Part shown: positions 39,243-49,163 of the stretch, piece after piece | Position numbering within the stretch: position 1 is the stretch's first letter | How the letters are laid out: the number at the start of each line of letters is the position of its first letter | NCBI GenBank assembly: GCA_963712955.1 | Contig: CAVQKF010000022.1 | Coordinates: forward strand, 114,003-178,002 | DNA length: 64,000 bases | DNA from: DATFVJ01 sp963712955 | GTDB taxonomy: Bacteria; Actinomycetota; Actinomycetes; Streptosporangiales; Streptosporangiaceae | Direction of reading: 5' to 3' | Translations under genes and position numbers: made by a program | Notes under the pieces: generated by a model | What the model saw: only the letters and a program-made list of their open reading frames with translations | What the model was told of the DNA's origin: nothing | Databases searched by the model: none

Positions 39243-42200
39243 TTAGGGTATGTCACCTGGGCGAATAGTAGTGGGATCAATGGGAAGATGTGGGTCAGCT
39301 AATGGACCAGACCGAATAGTTCGCCCGTTGATCTGCGTCTCCAGATTGAGATGAGGCCCGTACTCCTGAACATGAGGCGACGCGGGGTTAATGTCGAATC
39401 GAGCTATGTTTGTTATCCTATTCCCTGCGCTGTCGACCGAATGATTTACGAACTGATACCCTCCGCTCCCCGACTGAATCATTTCTCCTGTGCCGCCGAC
39501 GTGCGCCGACCCGAGTTCAACAGCCTGGTCCATCGAAATGGGGTAGGGGGCGAGGCCGAGGGGGTCGGTTTGGAGGGCGGGGTTGGGGACGTAGGTGTGG
39601 GGGTTGGGTGCTGGGGTGAGGCCGAGGGGGTCGGGGGTGGTGTAGCGGGCGGTGGCGGGGTCGTAATAGCGGTGGTAGTTGTAGTGTAGGTCGGTTTCGG
39701 GGTCGTGGTATTGGCCGGGAAACCGCAGCGGGCAGTCCGGGCCCGCCGCTCGCGGTGGCGCGGTGCGGGCGCCCCACAGGGTGGCCTGCTGGTGCCAGGC
39801 GACGGCGCCATCGGGGGTGACCAGTTCGGCCGGGGTGCCGATGAGATCGGTGACGATGGCATAGAAGGCCTGGTCGATCTGGTCCTGGGGGGCGTCACGC
39901 ACCGGCCGCCGTTCGGCTTGGGTAAGGGGGCGGAACGTGCCGGGCTCGTAGTCCCATGTCATGGTGGGGCCTGGCGCTGCCGCGCTGTCCGGCCCGTGGC
40001 CGGTGGTGGCCTGCTCTGCGAGGGTGGCGCCGTCCCAGGTGAAGCTGGTCTGCTCGGCGACGGTTCCGTCGGCGTTGAGGCGTTGCTTGGCGATACGGCG
40101 GCCGAACGGGTCATAACGATAGACCCACCGCTGCCCGTCGGGAGTGGTGACGGCGGTGAGCCGGTCCTCGGCGTCCCAGGTGTACCGCCAGGTACGGCGC
40201 TGGCCGGACAGGGTGGTGTGCTGGCGGAGGATCACCCGGCCCGCGGCGTCGTGCTCGTAGCGGATGCGGCAGGCCCGGCGGATCAGGGTGCCGGTGTATT
40301 CGCGTGGCCCGGCCGCGCCTGCGTTGTAGACGGCCGGGGCGTCGGACGCGGCCGGGGCACCGGGGGCGCTGGGGGCAGCGGTGGTGCCGGGGGCCCGCGG
40401 GGGCATGGGCCAGGTCGCGTTCGTAATGTTGCCGGCGCTGTCGTAGGTGTAGCTCTCGGTCCAGCCGGGGCCGGTGACGGCCGTGATCCGCCCGGCCGGG
40501 TCCAGGCCGAATCGGCGTGGTCCCGAGATCTGGTCGTCGATGCCGGTCAGTTGCCCATCGAGGCGCCAGGTGTAGGCGCGGCGGGCGATCAGCCGGGCCT
40601 GATGCGCCGGGGACGGCACAGGCTGGTGCGGCGCTGCGGGCGCCCTGGCAGGCGGCACAGGCGGAAGCGCCGGTCCGGCGGGCGCCGCGGTTGCGCTCAC
40701 GGCTTGCGCGACTAACCGGTGGGCCGGATCCCATTCCTGGGTGAGCGTTGCGCCGGGCATCCAGCGCCCGACCTCGCGGCCGGCTGGGTCGTGGGTGAAG
40801 GCGATCGTGTGGCCGGCCGTGTGCAGCGCGGCCGGCCGCCCGCCGGGCCGTATTCCCACCTGCTGCTGGCGCCGGTCGGGGTGCGGCGCCGCACCCGCCG
40901 GCCCAGCACGTCGTATTCGCTGGTGAGGGTGGCGCCGTTGCAGGTCTCGGCGACAACCCGGCCCAGGGCGTCACGTCCGATGTGGATCTCGGCGTCAGGG
41001 CCGGTCGCGCGGACCAATCGCCCGGCGGGGTCGTGTACGTAGCTGGTGACCTGATCACCGGACTGTTTGCGGGTGATGTTGCCGAGCGCATCACGGGTGA
41101 AGCGGGTGACCTGCCCGGCGCCGTTGACCCGATCGGTCAGCTGTCCGGCGGCGTCGTGGCCGTAGCGGACGGTGTGGCTGTTGAAGTCGGTCTCGGCCAC
41201 CAGGTTGCCACCGGGATCGTAGTCATACCGCCAGGTCAGGCCCTGGGAGTTGGTGACGGTGGCCAGCCGCAGCTCGGTGTCGTAGCCGAGCGTGAGCCTC
41301 GTCCCGTCCGGGCCGATGCGGGCGGCGGGCAGGTCGAAGTGCGTGTATTCGACGCGGGTGACCTGCCCGATGGCGTCGATGTGCTCGACGAGGTTGCCCT
41401 CGCCGTCGTAGCTGAAGCGCTCGGTGGCCCCGTCAGGCAGCACCCGCCAGGCCAGCTTGCCCTCGATTGTCCAGCCCAGCCGCGTGGTACCGCCGGCCGG
41501 GTCGGTGACCGCGCCGACCCGGCCGAACGGGTCACGCGCGTAGCGGGTGGTGGCGCCGTCCGGGCCCGTCACGGTCACCGTGAGCCCGGCCGCATCGGTC
41601 TTCGCCCTGCTGGTGTTCCCGAGCGCGTCCGTGACGGCCTTGAGCTGCCCCAGGTCACCGTAGGCGTAGCTGGTGACAGCCCCGGCCGGATCGGTGACGG
41701 CGGTCAGGTTGCCACGGCCGTCGTAGCGGTAGCGCCATTGCGCGCCGTCTGGCCCGGTGACTCGCTGGGGCAGTCGTAGCTCGTTGTACGAGGCGCTGAT
41801 GGTGGAGCCGTCCGGGCGGGTGATGGCGACTATGTTGCCGTCACGGTCGTAGGAATACCGGATGGCCCGGCCCAGCGGGTCGGTCCGGCTCAGCAGCCGG
41901 TCGTACCGGTCCCACCGCGAGGTGGTGGCCTGGCCCAGCGGGCTGACCTCCTCCACCACCTGGTGGAGTTCGTTGAAGCGGAAGAAGGTGGTGTGCCCGA
42001 GCGAATCGGTGACCGTGGTCGCGCGGGTTTGAAGGTCGTAGCCGAAGTTCGTCGCGAGGAGCCCACCCGGCCCGGTGGCGTGCACGCACCGGCCGCTGGC
42101 ATCGTGGCCGTACCGGTACCAGGAGCCGTTGCGGTCCTGCCAGCCCGCCAGCCGCCCGGACTCCCCGTCATAGGTGAACCGCAGCGGCAGCCCGGAAGAA

Positions 42201-43813
42201 TTGATCACCCCGGCCAGCCGCCCGGCCTCGTCGTAGCGGTAGCGCACAAGCACCAGCCCGCCATCGGCGCCATAGCTGGCCAGCCGCAAGGCGGTGATCC
42301 GCCCGCCGGTTCGCTCGACCCGGATCCGGTAGCCGCCGGAGTGGCGGACCTGGACCGGCGCCCCGTCCGGCCCGTAGTCGATGGCGATGCGGTGACCGTT
42401 GCGATCACTGATCGTGATCAGGGGAAGCTCGCCGCCACCGTCCGCGCCGCGCTCATGCCCTGGTCGCGGCGCGAACCGCAGAGTGTGGCCACGCCACGGG
42501 TCGGTGACCGCATAGCCGTGCTCGTCGAGGCTCAGCGGCAGCCGCGGCCCCTCCTCGGGCATTGCAGGCGCGCCGCCCGGCTCCGGTCTCGGGTACCGCA
42601 GCAGCGTCCCGTCAGCGGCGGCGAACCATACCCGATCGCTGTCCACTTCGAGCCGCTGGTCCAGCGTGGATGCCCATGAAGTTCCGAACCATCTGCCGAC
42701 CCGGTATGACGACACGTGCGTGCGCGACAGAACCAATGGAAGCAACCCGTCAAGCCGCACATCGGTCTGGGACAGCACCACCTCACCCGTGGCCACGTCA
42801 ACCGGGTCGCCCTCGGTGCGCCGCGCCTCCGGCGGCACCGCCGCATCCCGCGGATTCTCCACCCCATCGCGGATCGGCGGCCGACCCGCGTCCCCGGCAG
42901 CCTGCGCCCCTGCGTCCCCGGTGACGTCCCCCGTCTTGGTCACATCGGTGGTCACGTGTTCCGGGTCCGCAGCATCGCGCTCGTCGCCGGCTGGCTTTTC
43001 AAGCGCCTGATCCTCGGCGTCACCTTCAGCCGCAGGCTTGGTCACATCCGCGGCCACGTCTTCCGCGTCCGTATCGCGCTCGTTGTCGGTATCGCGCTCG
43101 CTGTCTACTGGCTTCTCAAGCGCCCGATCCTCGGCCTCACCTTCAACGGCAGGCTTCGTGCTCTCTTCTGTCGCATCGTCGCCTTCGTTCCGGCCAAGCT
43201 CCGGACCTGCTTCGCCCGGTTCAGCGTAAGGGGAATGAACGTCGGAGCTTGAGGTTGCCTCGTTTCTCTGCTGCTCCGCAGCTAAGGGATCGCTCTCGCC
43301 TGCATTCCCCGGTGCGTCCTCCGCTGGGTTCGCCTGGCGGTCTTCCAGCGGCTCGGCCGGACCGTTCTCGCCCGGAACCGCGTCACGGGCCGCACCCACA
43401 GCCGGATCTGCCGGCTCGTTCCCATGCTCGCCGGTGCCCGCACCTTTCGGCTCGCCACCCGGATCTGCGGGAACTTGACCGTCCGAGCTGGCTATAGCCT
43501 GACCATCGCCAGCCGGTGGCGCCCGACCGATCGCACTCTGTTCCGTGCCACCGGTCCCGCCACCAGTGCCCGCGCCCTCGCCCGTGGCTTCCGACTGACC
43601 GTTCGAGCCCGCTGTGACTTGACCGTCCTCAGCCGGTGGCGCCGGACCGATCTCACCGGGTTCGCCGCCGGCCTTAACCCCAGCCTCACCGCCGCGAGTC
43701 TGAGCCCCAGCCTCACCGCCGCGAGCCTCGGTCCCGGACTCAGCCCCGGTCTCGCCAGTGCCGGGCTCACTGCCACCGGGGGCGTAACCGCTGTCGCTTC
43801 CCGTCTCGCTCAC
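39243..43813 (-). CDS. Rhs/YD-repeat polymorphic toxin (single-base frameshift near 40840)
   Basis: About 1,523 residues once one G is restored near 40838-40845, where WEYGPAG must continue as GRPAALHTAGHTIAF. Order: residues 1-330 acidic, disordered, with two copies of an EGEAEDRALEKP-type block; a DUF6531-like domain (GDPVDVATGEVVLSQTDVRL, VGRWFGTSWASTLDQRL); dozens of YD repeats (YxxDxxGxL); the Rhs core end FPGQYHDPETDLHYNYHRYY; two DPLGL motifs; then a toxin tip of about 115 residues (PHVQEYGPHLNLETQINGR, DPHLPIDPTTIRPGD) resembling polymorphic toxin type 24. No signal peptide. GTG start overlaps the ATPase stop (GTGA). The tip is AT-richer than the core. Confidence 0.87.
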
Positions 43814-46662
43814 GCCGATGCTTCGTGGTCAGGAGATGCGGCGTCGCGAGGAGATGCGGCGTGGCCGGGAGATGCGGCGTGAGACGCCGCGTGCGGGGAA
43901 GATACGGCGTCATCAAGAGAGGCAGGCGGGATGCCTAGCCTGTCCGCCACGGCCCGCGGCCAGGAAGGCGGGAAGCGCAAGGTGCGGACTGCCAGTGCAT
44001 GCAGGAACAGGCAGTAGGCGGCATCACCCAGGCCGGGCTCCGCGGACGGCAGCGACGGGAAAGCTGCCAGGTCGGCATAGAGCCGATCAAGCAGTGCCGT
44101 CCACCTGCTCTCCGTTTCCTTCCTGGACAATCCCTTGACCTCTAGAGCCGCCACGGCGTCCTTGATGCGCTTCACCACGAGCGGGTCTCGCACCATTGCG
44201 AGCCCTGCGCCCCGGTAGGCGCAGCGATCCCGGCACCGGTCACAGGCAGTGAACGGTGGCACCGGCACCGCCTCTACCGGGCCCGGCGAGGTAGCGGCCA
44301 GTTCCGGCACCACCGTGACGTGCATCGCCTCGGCGAACTCGTCACTGTAGGTGAGCGCTTCGCCGGTTTGCAGCCGGGTCGCGAACCGCATCTGCGGCTC
44401 ATCCAGGCCCATCGTCTCGCCCAGGTAGCGGCGGTCGTCCTCCGCGGTCAGCCGGTGCATAATCTTCAAGTTGGTGTTCTTGACCGCGTCCTGCACGAGC
44501 TTGGTGGGGAGCTGCTCCGCGATGATCACTCCCTCGCCGTACTTCCGGTTCTCCGCGAGCGTGTTCGCGAACGCCTCGGCCGCCTTCTCCTTCGCCTGCG
44601 CGTCTTCGGCCGCCTTCGCCGCGTGCGGCCGGGCAAGCAGGCGGTGCGCCTCCTCGACCAACGTCAAGTGGACCAGCTCGGCCGACGCTCCCCGCACCGC
44701 CTGGTAGTGCTCGGTGACCGCGTTGAGCAGCAGCGCCATCATCAGCGCCTGCTCGTCGCCGGACCCGAGAGACTTGAGCTCCAGGATCACCGGATGGTCA
44801 AGCAGGCCGGCAATGTCGTTCGGGCGGTCGGTGAGGAAGGCTGATGCGGTGACTCCCCTGACGAGCTGCTCGGCGCGCCGGATGGATGCCGCCTCGATGT
44901 TGGCCCGGACCTCGCCCGCGTAGCCCAGGTCGGCGGTGACTTCACGCATGGCGCGCATGAACTCAACGACCGTCGGCCACCGCCGGGGGGCGCCGCCGGG
45001 GCCGCACCGTTCGGATGCGAGGAAGCCTGACCGCAGGTAGGTCAGGTTGAGCGCGTCCTGGTAGATGGACGGCAGCGGCTCCCACAGGCCGAAGGCCGCC
45101 TTGAAGCACGCCAGCAGGTTGGCCATGTGCTCACCGACGAGGACACACGCCGGGACCTCGAAGGGGTTGAACCTAAGCGGCCGTAGCCCCTCGTCGCCGA
45201 TCGTGTAGACCTCAAGAGCATCGAAGCCAGGCTCGGCCGCCAGCCGGCGGTAGTCGTCAGCATCGGAGTTGACCGGTTCTATGACCAGGAACGGGATGTG
45301 GTGGTCGAGCCAGAGCTGCCGCAAGATCTCCATCGCCGTGGTCGTCTTGCCGCTTCCCGTGCTGCCGGCGATGAGGGCGTGCTTGGTCAGGCTTCGCACC
45401 GCGAAGGTGATTGCCTTGCCCAGGCCAGCGACCTGGCCGATCCGCACGGACGGCAGGGACGTGTGGAAGGCCTCCGCGGGACCGAAGTGCCCGCGGCGCA
45501 CCCGGAACCCCGGCACCGTCCCGTCCACCGCGACGGGCAGCCGGAATGCGCAGCTGGCATCCCGGGCGTCGCCGATCACGCTGAGCAGCCGCAACTGCGG
45601 GTCCGGCGCGTCGGGGCGCGCCCAGATCTGCGGTCTGCCCGGCAGCAGCCCGAAGTCCACCGTATGCAGGTTCCACTCCGAAAGCTGCCGCTCCCCGGTG
45701 GTCATCGGCCGCCGGACCTCGTATGCCGAGACCGCCCGCTCGCGCTCCAGATGGGTTCCGCGGGCCGGATCGGCCGGCGAGATCGCGGCCGCCACCGTTT
45801 CCACGACGCCCGGCGCCAGCTGCCCGGCCGCCGCCACCTGGATGCGCAGCGCGAATGCTTTCTGGCTGAGGCGGCGGGCGAAGTCGCGGAAGGTCTGCTC
45901 GGCGTCCACCGCGAACGCATCAGGGGCGATCTTCTGCGAGTCGAAGTACAGGCCCCCCTTCCGTTCGTCCTCACGAGCCAGCCGGCCGTAGAACGTCGCA
46001 TGGGTTAGCAGCATTTGCCCGAACGCCTGCGGCAACCTCACCGGCAGCACGCCAGCTGACACGACGATTGGCCCGGCGCCGGCCCCGAGCGCGGAGTACA
46101 CACCCGACCAGTCATTGTCCGCCCAGTTGAACGGGACAGCCGAGAAGTAATAACCGACCTGCGCGTCCGGCCGGGATGGAAACCCGAGCAGCTCGTGGCG
46201 GGTGATCACCGCGGAATCCACGGCGGCGCCCTGCGGGAACGGCGCAAGTAGCGCGCGGATGGCCGCCGCGTCCAGCTCCGGTTTGCCTGTGACGTGGCGC
46301 GGCAACGAGGCGTGCACCTGGGAGCACAATCGCTCCGCCCGGGCCGTGACCTCAGCCGCGTCCGCCCCCCACACGCGGCCGATAATCGCCACCGAGACCG
46401 GTGTCGGTGCCCGGGGCTCGACGATGACCCGCAGGTCAAGTGCAGCGTTGAGGGCGGGATCCAAGAACCCGTTGAGAAAGGCGCGTTGTTCGTCGAGGGC
46501 TTTGGCTAGCCGCTCCGCTCGCGGCAGCCCTTGGTACTCGCGGGCCTCGAGCAGGTTCACCGCAGCGTCGATGGTGACCGCGAAGTAGGCGTTGGGGACG
46601 GCGGGGCCCGAGTGCCCCAGCTGCAGGCTGGGCGCCGGGGCAACCGTGGTAAGCAGGGCCAT
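43810..46662 (-). CDS. HerA/VirB4-like ATPase of the Rhs operon
   Basis: 950 residues. The N-terminal 420 residues form an unrecognised domain (NDWSGVYSALGAGAGPIVVS; helical parts). The RecA-type motor follows: Walker A AGSTGSGKTT at 432-441, Walker B LTLVEEAHRLL at 666-676, and a sensor-like IIAEQLPTKL at 713-722, as in HerA/DUF87 ATPases. A Cys cluster CDRCRDRC (807, 810, 814) may bind metal. The C-terminus has a SPGHAASPRDAASP repeat tail. No membrane helix. It overlaps the Rhs start by four bases and follows the zinc-ribbon membrane gene by 29 bases. Likely role: energising export or loading of the Rhs protein; a DNA-translocase role is the alternative. Confidence 0.88.
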   Translation of the reverse strand: MALLTTVAPAPSLQLGHSGPAVPNAYFAVTIDAAVNLLEAREYQGLPRAERLAKALDEQRAFLNGFLDPALNAALDLRVIVEPRAPTPVSVAIIGRVWGADAAEVTARAERLCSQVHASLPRHVTGKPELDAAAIRALLAPFPQGAAVDSAVITRHELLGFPSRPDAQVGYYFSAVPFNWADNDWSGVYSALGAGAGPIVVSAGVLPVRLPQAFGQMLLTHATFYGRLAREDERKGGLYFDSQKIAPDAFAVDAEQTFRDFARRLSQKAFALRIQVAAAGQLAPGVVETVAAAISPADPARGTHLERERAVSAYEVRRPMTTGERQLSEWNLHTVDFGLLPGRPQIWARPDAPDPQLRLLSVIGDARDASCAFRLPVAVDGTVPGFRVRRGHFGPAEAFHTSLPSVRIGQVAGLGKAITFAVRSLTKHALIAGSTGSGKTTTAMEILRQLWLDHHIPFLVIEPVNSDADDYRRLAAEPGFDALEVYTIGDEGLRPLRFNPFEVPACVLVGEHMANLLACFKAAFGLWEPLPSIYQDALNLTYLRSGFLASERCGPGGAPRRWPTVVEFMRAMREVTADLGYAGEVRANIEAASIRRAEQLVRGVTASAFLTDRPNDIAGLLDHPVILELKSLGSGDEQALMMALLLNAVTEHYQAVRGASAELVHLTLVEEAHRLLARPHAAKAAEDAQAKEKAAEAFANTLAENRKYGEGVIIAEQLPTKLVQDAVKNTNLKIMHRLTAEDDRRYLGETMGLDEPQMRFATRLQTGEALTYSDEFAEAMHVTVVPELAATSPGPVEAVPVPPFTACDRCRDRCAYRGAGLAMVRDPLVVKRIKDAVAALEVKGLSRKETESRWTALLDRLYADLAAFPSLPSAEPGLGDAAYCLFLHALAVRTLRFPPSWPRAVADRLGIPPASLDDAVSSPHAASHAASPGHAASPRDAASPDHEASA

Positions 46663-46691
46663 GCCACCGCCCCGCTACGAGCCGATCGCCG

Positions 46692-47645
46692 TCACGGCGA
46701 CCCGATATCCGTCACTGCGATCCTGACGTCGGTCCCCACGATGCCGCGGCCCTGCGGCGCGAGTTGGCCGACCGCCACGTCGATGCCCTCCCGTGCGGCG
46801 CTGTGCATCGCCTCCCGCATGGCGCTCGCGGGGTCATAGCTGAGGCTCACATACAACTGGGTGCCGCGCCGCGTAACGTTGTACCAGATCCTGGTCAGCC
46901 ACATCCACAGCCAGCGCAACGGCGCGAGGTAGAGCCAGAATGTCCAGCCCACGTACAAATCCTGGCCGTGCCCGAAGCAGGAGACGAAACCGGCGAAAAG
47001 GCCCCGGCGCAGCTCCAGATAATCGCGGGCCTCACTTCTTGGGAGCCGGAGCCGCCGCACCCCAAGCGAGTCGAGCGGCGTCTGACGCCGGTACAACACC
47101 CACGCGATGTGCTCGAACGTAATCGGGGCGGCCCTTGCCTTGCCGTCGACCAAGAACTTCCACTCAGACAACAGGGCGGGCACCGGCAGCAACCAGAACA
47201 GGCAGCCGATCAACAGCGCGAACAGCCCGCCGAAGATGTTCCACAGATAGAAAGCGGTGACAAGCCCGAAGACGGGGATCGACACAAGGAAGATGAGGCC
47301 GACAATGAACTCACCAAGAAGGAGGATCAGGAAGAAAAGGATGGCATGGCGCAACAGCTCCACGAGATACCTGGGATTGGTCAGCGGATCGAACGTCGCC
47401 TCGGGCACCTTGTCATAGAGCAGCCGCTGGCCAAGGTAAGCGGCATTCGGTGTGGCCTGCCCTAATGCAGCATCAACCACCGCGCCGGAACCGCCGACCG
47501 ACGGCCACACGGCGCCTGGCGGGGCGACTGGCGGCACGACTACTGTCGGCTGCCCGCACTCGCCGCAGAAAGAATCCCCAGGAACCAGCGGAAAGCCACA
47601 CTTGCCGCATCTCGCCTCGGCCACGACTTTCCCATCGGATGCCAA
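46692..47645 (-). CDS. zinc-ribbon multi-pass membrane protein of the Rhs operon
   Basis: 317 residues. A double-CxxC zinc ribbon (Cys13, 16, 27, 30) is followed by a Pro linker, three closely packed transmembrane helices (about 95-165, LLRHAILFFLILLLGEFIV onward), a cytoplasmic part with SLGVRRLRLPRSEARDYLEL, an amphipathic Trp-rich segment (about 222-255, GWTFWLYLAPLRWLWMWL) and a soluble C-terminus. The topology suits a membrane platform or channel component. First gene of the operon; no match to a named family recognised. The 170 bases upstream are where its promoter should lie. Confidence 0.8.
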   Translation of the reverse strand: MASDGKVVAEARCGKCGFPLVPGDSFCGECGQPTVVVPPVAPPGAVWPSVGGSGAVVDAALGQATPNAAYLGQRLLYDKVPEATFDPLTNPRYLVELLRHAILFFLILLLGEFIVGLIFLVSIPVFGLVTAFYLWNIFGGLFALLIGCLFWLLPVPALLSEWKFLVDGKARAAPITFEHIAWVLYRRQTPLDSLGVRRLRLPRSEARDYLELRRGLFAGFVSCFGHGQDLYVGWTFWLYLAPLRWLWMWLTRIWYNVTRRGTQLYVSLSYDPASAMREAMHSAAREGIDVAVGQLAPQGRGIVGTDVRIAVTDIGSP

Positions 47646-47818
47646 CGAACTGGATCTTCAGCGCAAAGGTAGCACCACCAACCTGCAAGAAGCAATGCGG
47701 TCAACACCAGAAGCTGAACCTGCCGTAATCCGCGGGAGTCAGAAGCCTGCCAGCGAGCGGCCACTGCGGTGCCGACCTGCGAAAGGGAAGGCGAAGAGGG
47801 AAGGCGAAGAGGCGTCGC

Positions 47819-48496
47819 CTAATGGCCGCCCACGCCATCATCAGGCGCGCCAGTGGCAGCCAGGCGGCGCGCGAACTCGGCGGCTGCGGCGCCGGGATCT
47901 GGCGCCTCCGTGATCGCACGCACCACGACCACCCGGCGCGCCCCCGAGGCAATGACCTGGTCGAGATTATCCAGGTCGATACCGCCGATGGCGAACCATG
48001 GACGCGCCGCGGGGAGCCGTTCGGCATATGTCAGCAGGCGCAGGCCCGGAGCGGGACGGCCCGGCTTGGTCGGCGTCGGCCACACCGGCCCCGCACAGTA
48101 ATAGTCGACGCCGTCCTGAACGGCCGCTGTCACAGCCTCCGCTTCCGTGTGCGTCGATCGCCCGATGAGTGGCCCGGGCCCGATGATCTGGCGCGCGACC
48201 GGCACTGGCAGGTCAGCCTGGCCGAGGTGCAGCACGTCGGCTCCCACCGCGTAGGCGATGTCGGCGCGGTCGTTGACGGCGAGCAGCGCACCGTGCCGCT
48301 CACACGCCTCACGGAAGACCGAGAGGTAGGCGATCTCGTCGCTGGCCTCAAGCCCTTTCTGGCGCAACTGGACGATGTCCACCGCGGCACCGAGCACGGC
48401 GTCAAGGAACACGGCCAGGTCACCCTGACGCTCGCGCGCGTCAGTGCACAGGTAGAGGCAGGCATCGTTCAGCCGCTCGCGCAGGTCGGTGGGCAT
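47819..48496 (-). CDS. thiE: thiamine-phosphate synthase
   Basis: Couples HMP-PP and thiazole phosphate to thiamine phosphate. 225 residues. TIM-barrel motifs: VDIVQLRQKGLEASDE (QLRxK diphosphate site), LLAVNDRADIAYAVGADVLHLGQ, IGRSTHT and the phosphate-binding FAIGGIDLDNL. Complements the thiO-thiS-thiG operon 2 kb downstream. ATG 48496. Confidence 0.96.
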   Translation of the reverse strand: MPTDLRERLNDACLYLCTDARERQGDLAVFLDAVLGAAVDIVQLRQKGLEASDEIAYLSVFREACERHGALLAVNDRADIAYAVGADVLHLGQADLPVPVARQIIGPGPLIGRSTHTEAEAVTAAVQDGVDYYCAGPVWPTPTKPGRPAPGLRLLTYAERLPAARPWFAIGGIDLDNLDQVIASGARRVVVVRAITEAPDPGAAAAEFARRLAATGAPDDGVGGH

Positions 48497-48609
48497 GGCC
48501 GCAGCCTAGTTGGCGAATTGGCGGCGGCCTGAACTCCCTGGCGGTACCCGCGCGCTAACCGCCTGGGATCGAGCGCGATCTGCCTGGAGACTGAAGCCGG
48601 AAACCGGAT

Positions 48610-48981
48610 TCAGAACGCCAGCGCCTGTGCGCGCCGGTTCACCTCGGTGCGCCGGTTCTCCGCGATTGCCTGGATCGGGGTCCCCGGCAGCGACTCGTCG
48701 ACCGTGAACAGCCAGCGCAGCGCCTCGTGGTCGCCGAACCCGCAGTCGAAAAGCAGCATGAGGGTACCTTGCAGGCCCTTCACGACCTGGCTGCCGTCAA
48801 GGAAGGCGGCGGGCACCGCCAAGGCGCCGCCCGGCCGGTTGAAGCCGAGCAGCCTGTGGTCCCGCAGCATCTGCTTGACGCGTGCGACGGGGACAGCGAG
48901 TTGACCGGCCACCTCGGAAAGGGTGAGCCAGTTGCCGACGCGAGCGTCGGTCTCAGGGTCTATCTGTTCCACGTATCCCAA
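48610..48981 (-). CDS. Rv2175c-type DNA-binding protein
   Basis: 123 residues. N-terminal winged helix-turn-helix (about 18-70: NWLTLSEVAGQLAVPVARVKQMLRDH) and a C-terminal helical domain with LQGTLMLLFDCGFGDHEALRWLFT, the layout of mycobacterial Rv2175c. In M. tuberculosis that protein is a substrate of the Ser/Thr kinase PknL; a PASTA kinase gene lies about 4 kb away here. Start ATG 48981. Confidence 0.9.
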   Translation of the reverse strand: MGYVEQIDPETDARVGNWLTLSEVAGQLAVPVARVKQMLRDHRLLGFNRPGGALAVPAAFLDGSQVVKGLQGTLMLLFDCGFGDHEALRWLFTVDESLPGTPIQAIAENRRTEVNRRAQALAF

Positions 48982-49163
48982 TTTCCCACCTCATGCACGC
49001 CGTCAAACTCGACTCTTCTCGCCATAACCCGCCGGACCGCAGCTGACCAACAGAACCTGGCCCGTTCAGGCACGAGACCTTCAGCGGTGAGCAAGGCCTA
49101 GACCACCCCTCTCAAGTCGCGAGGACGGCGAATGCGGCGCACGCTTGGGCCGGCCTGCTCGGC

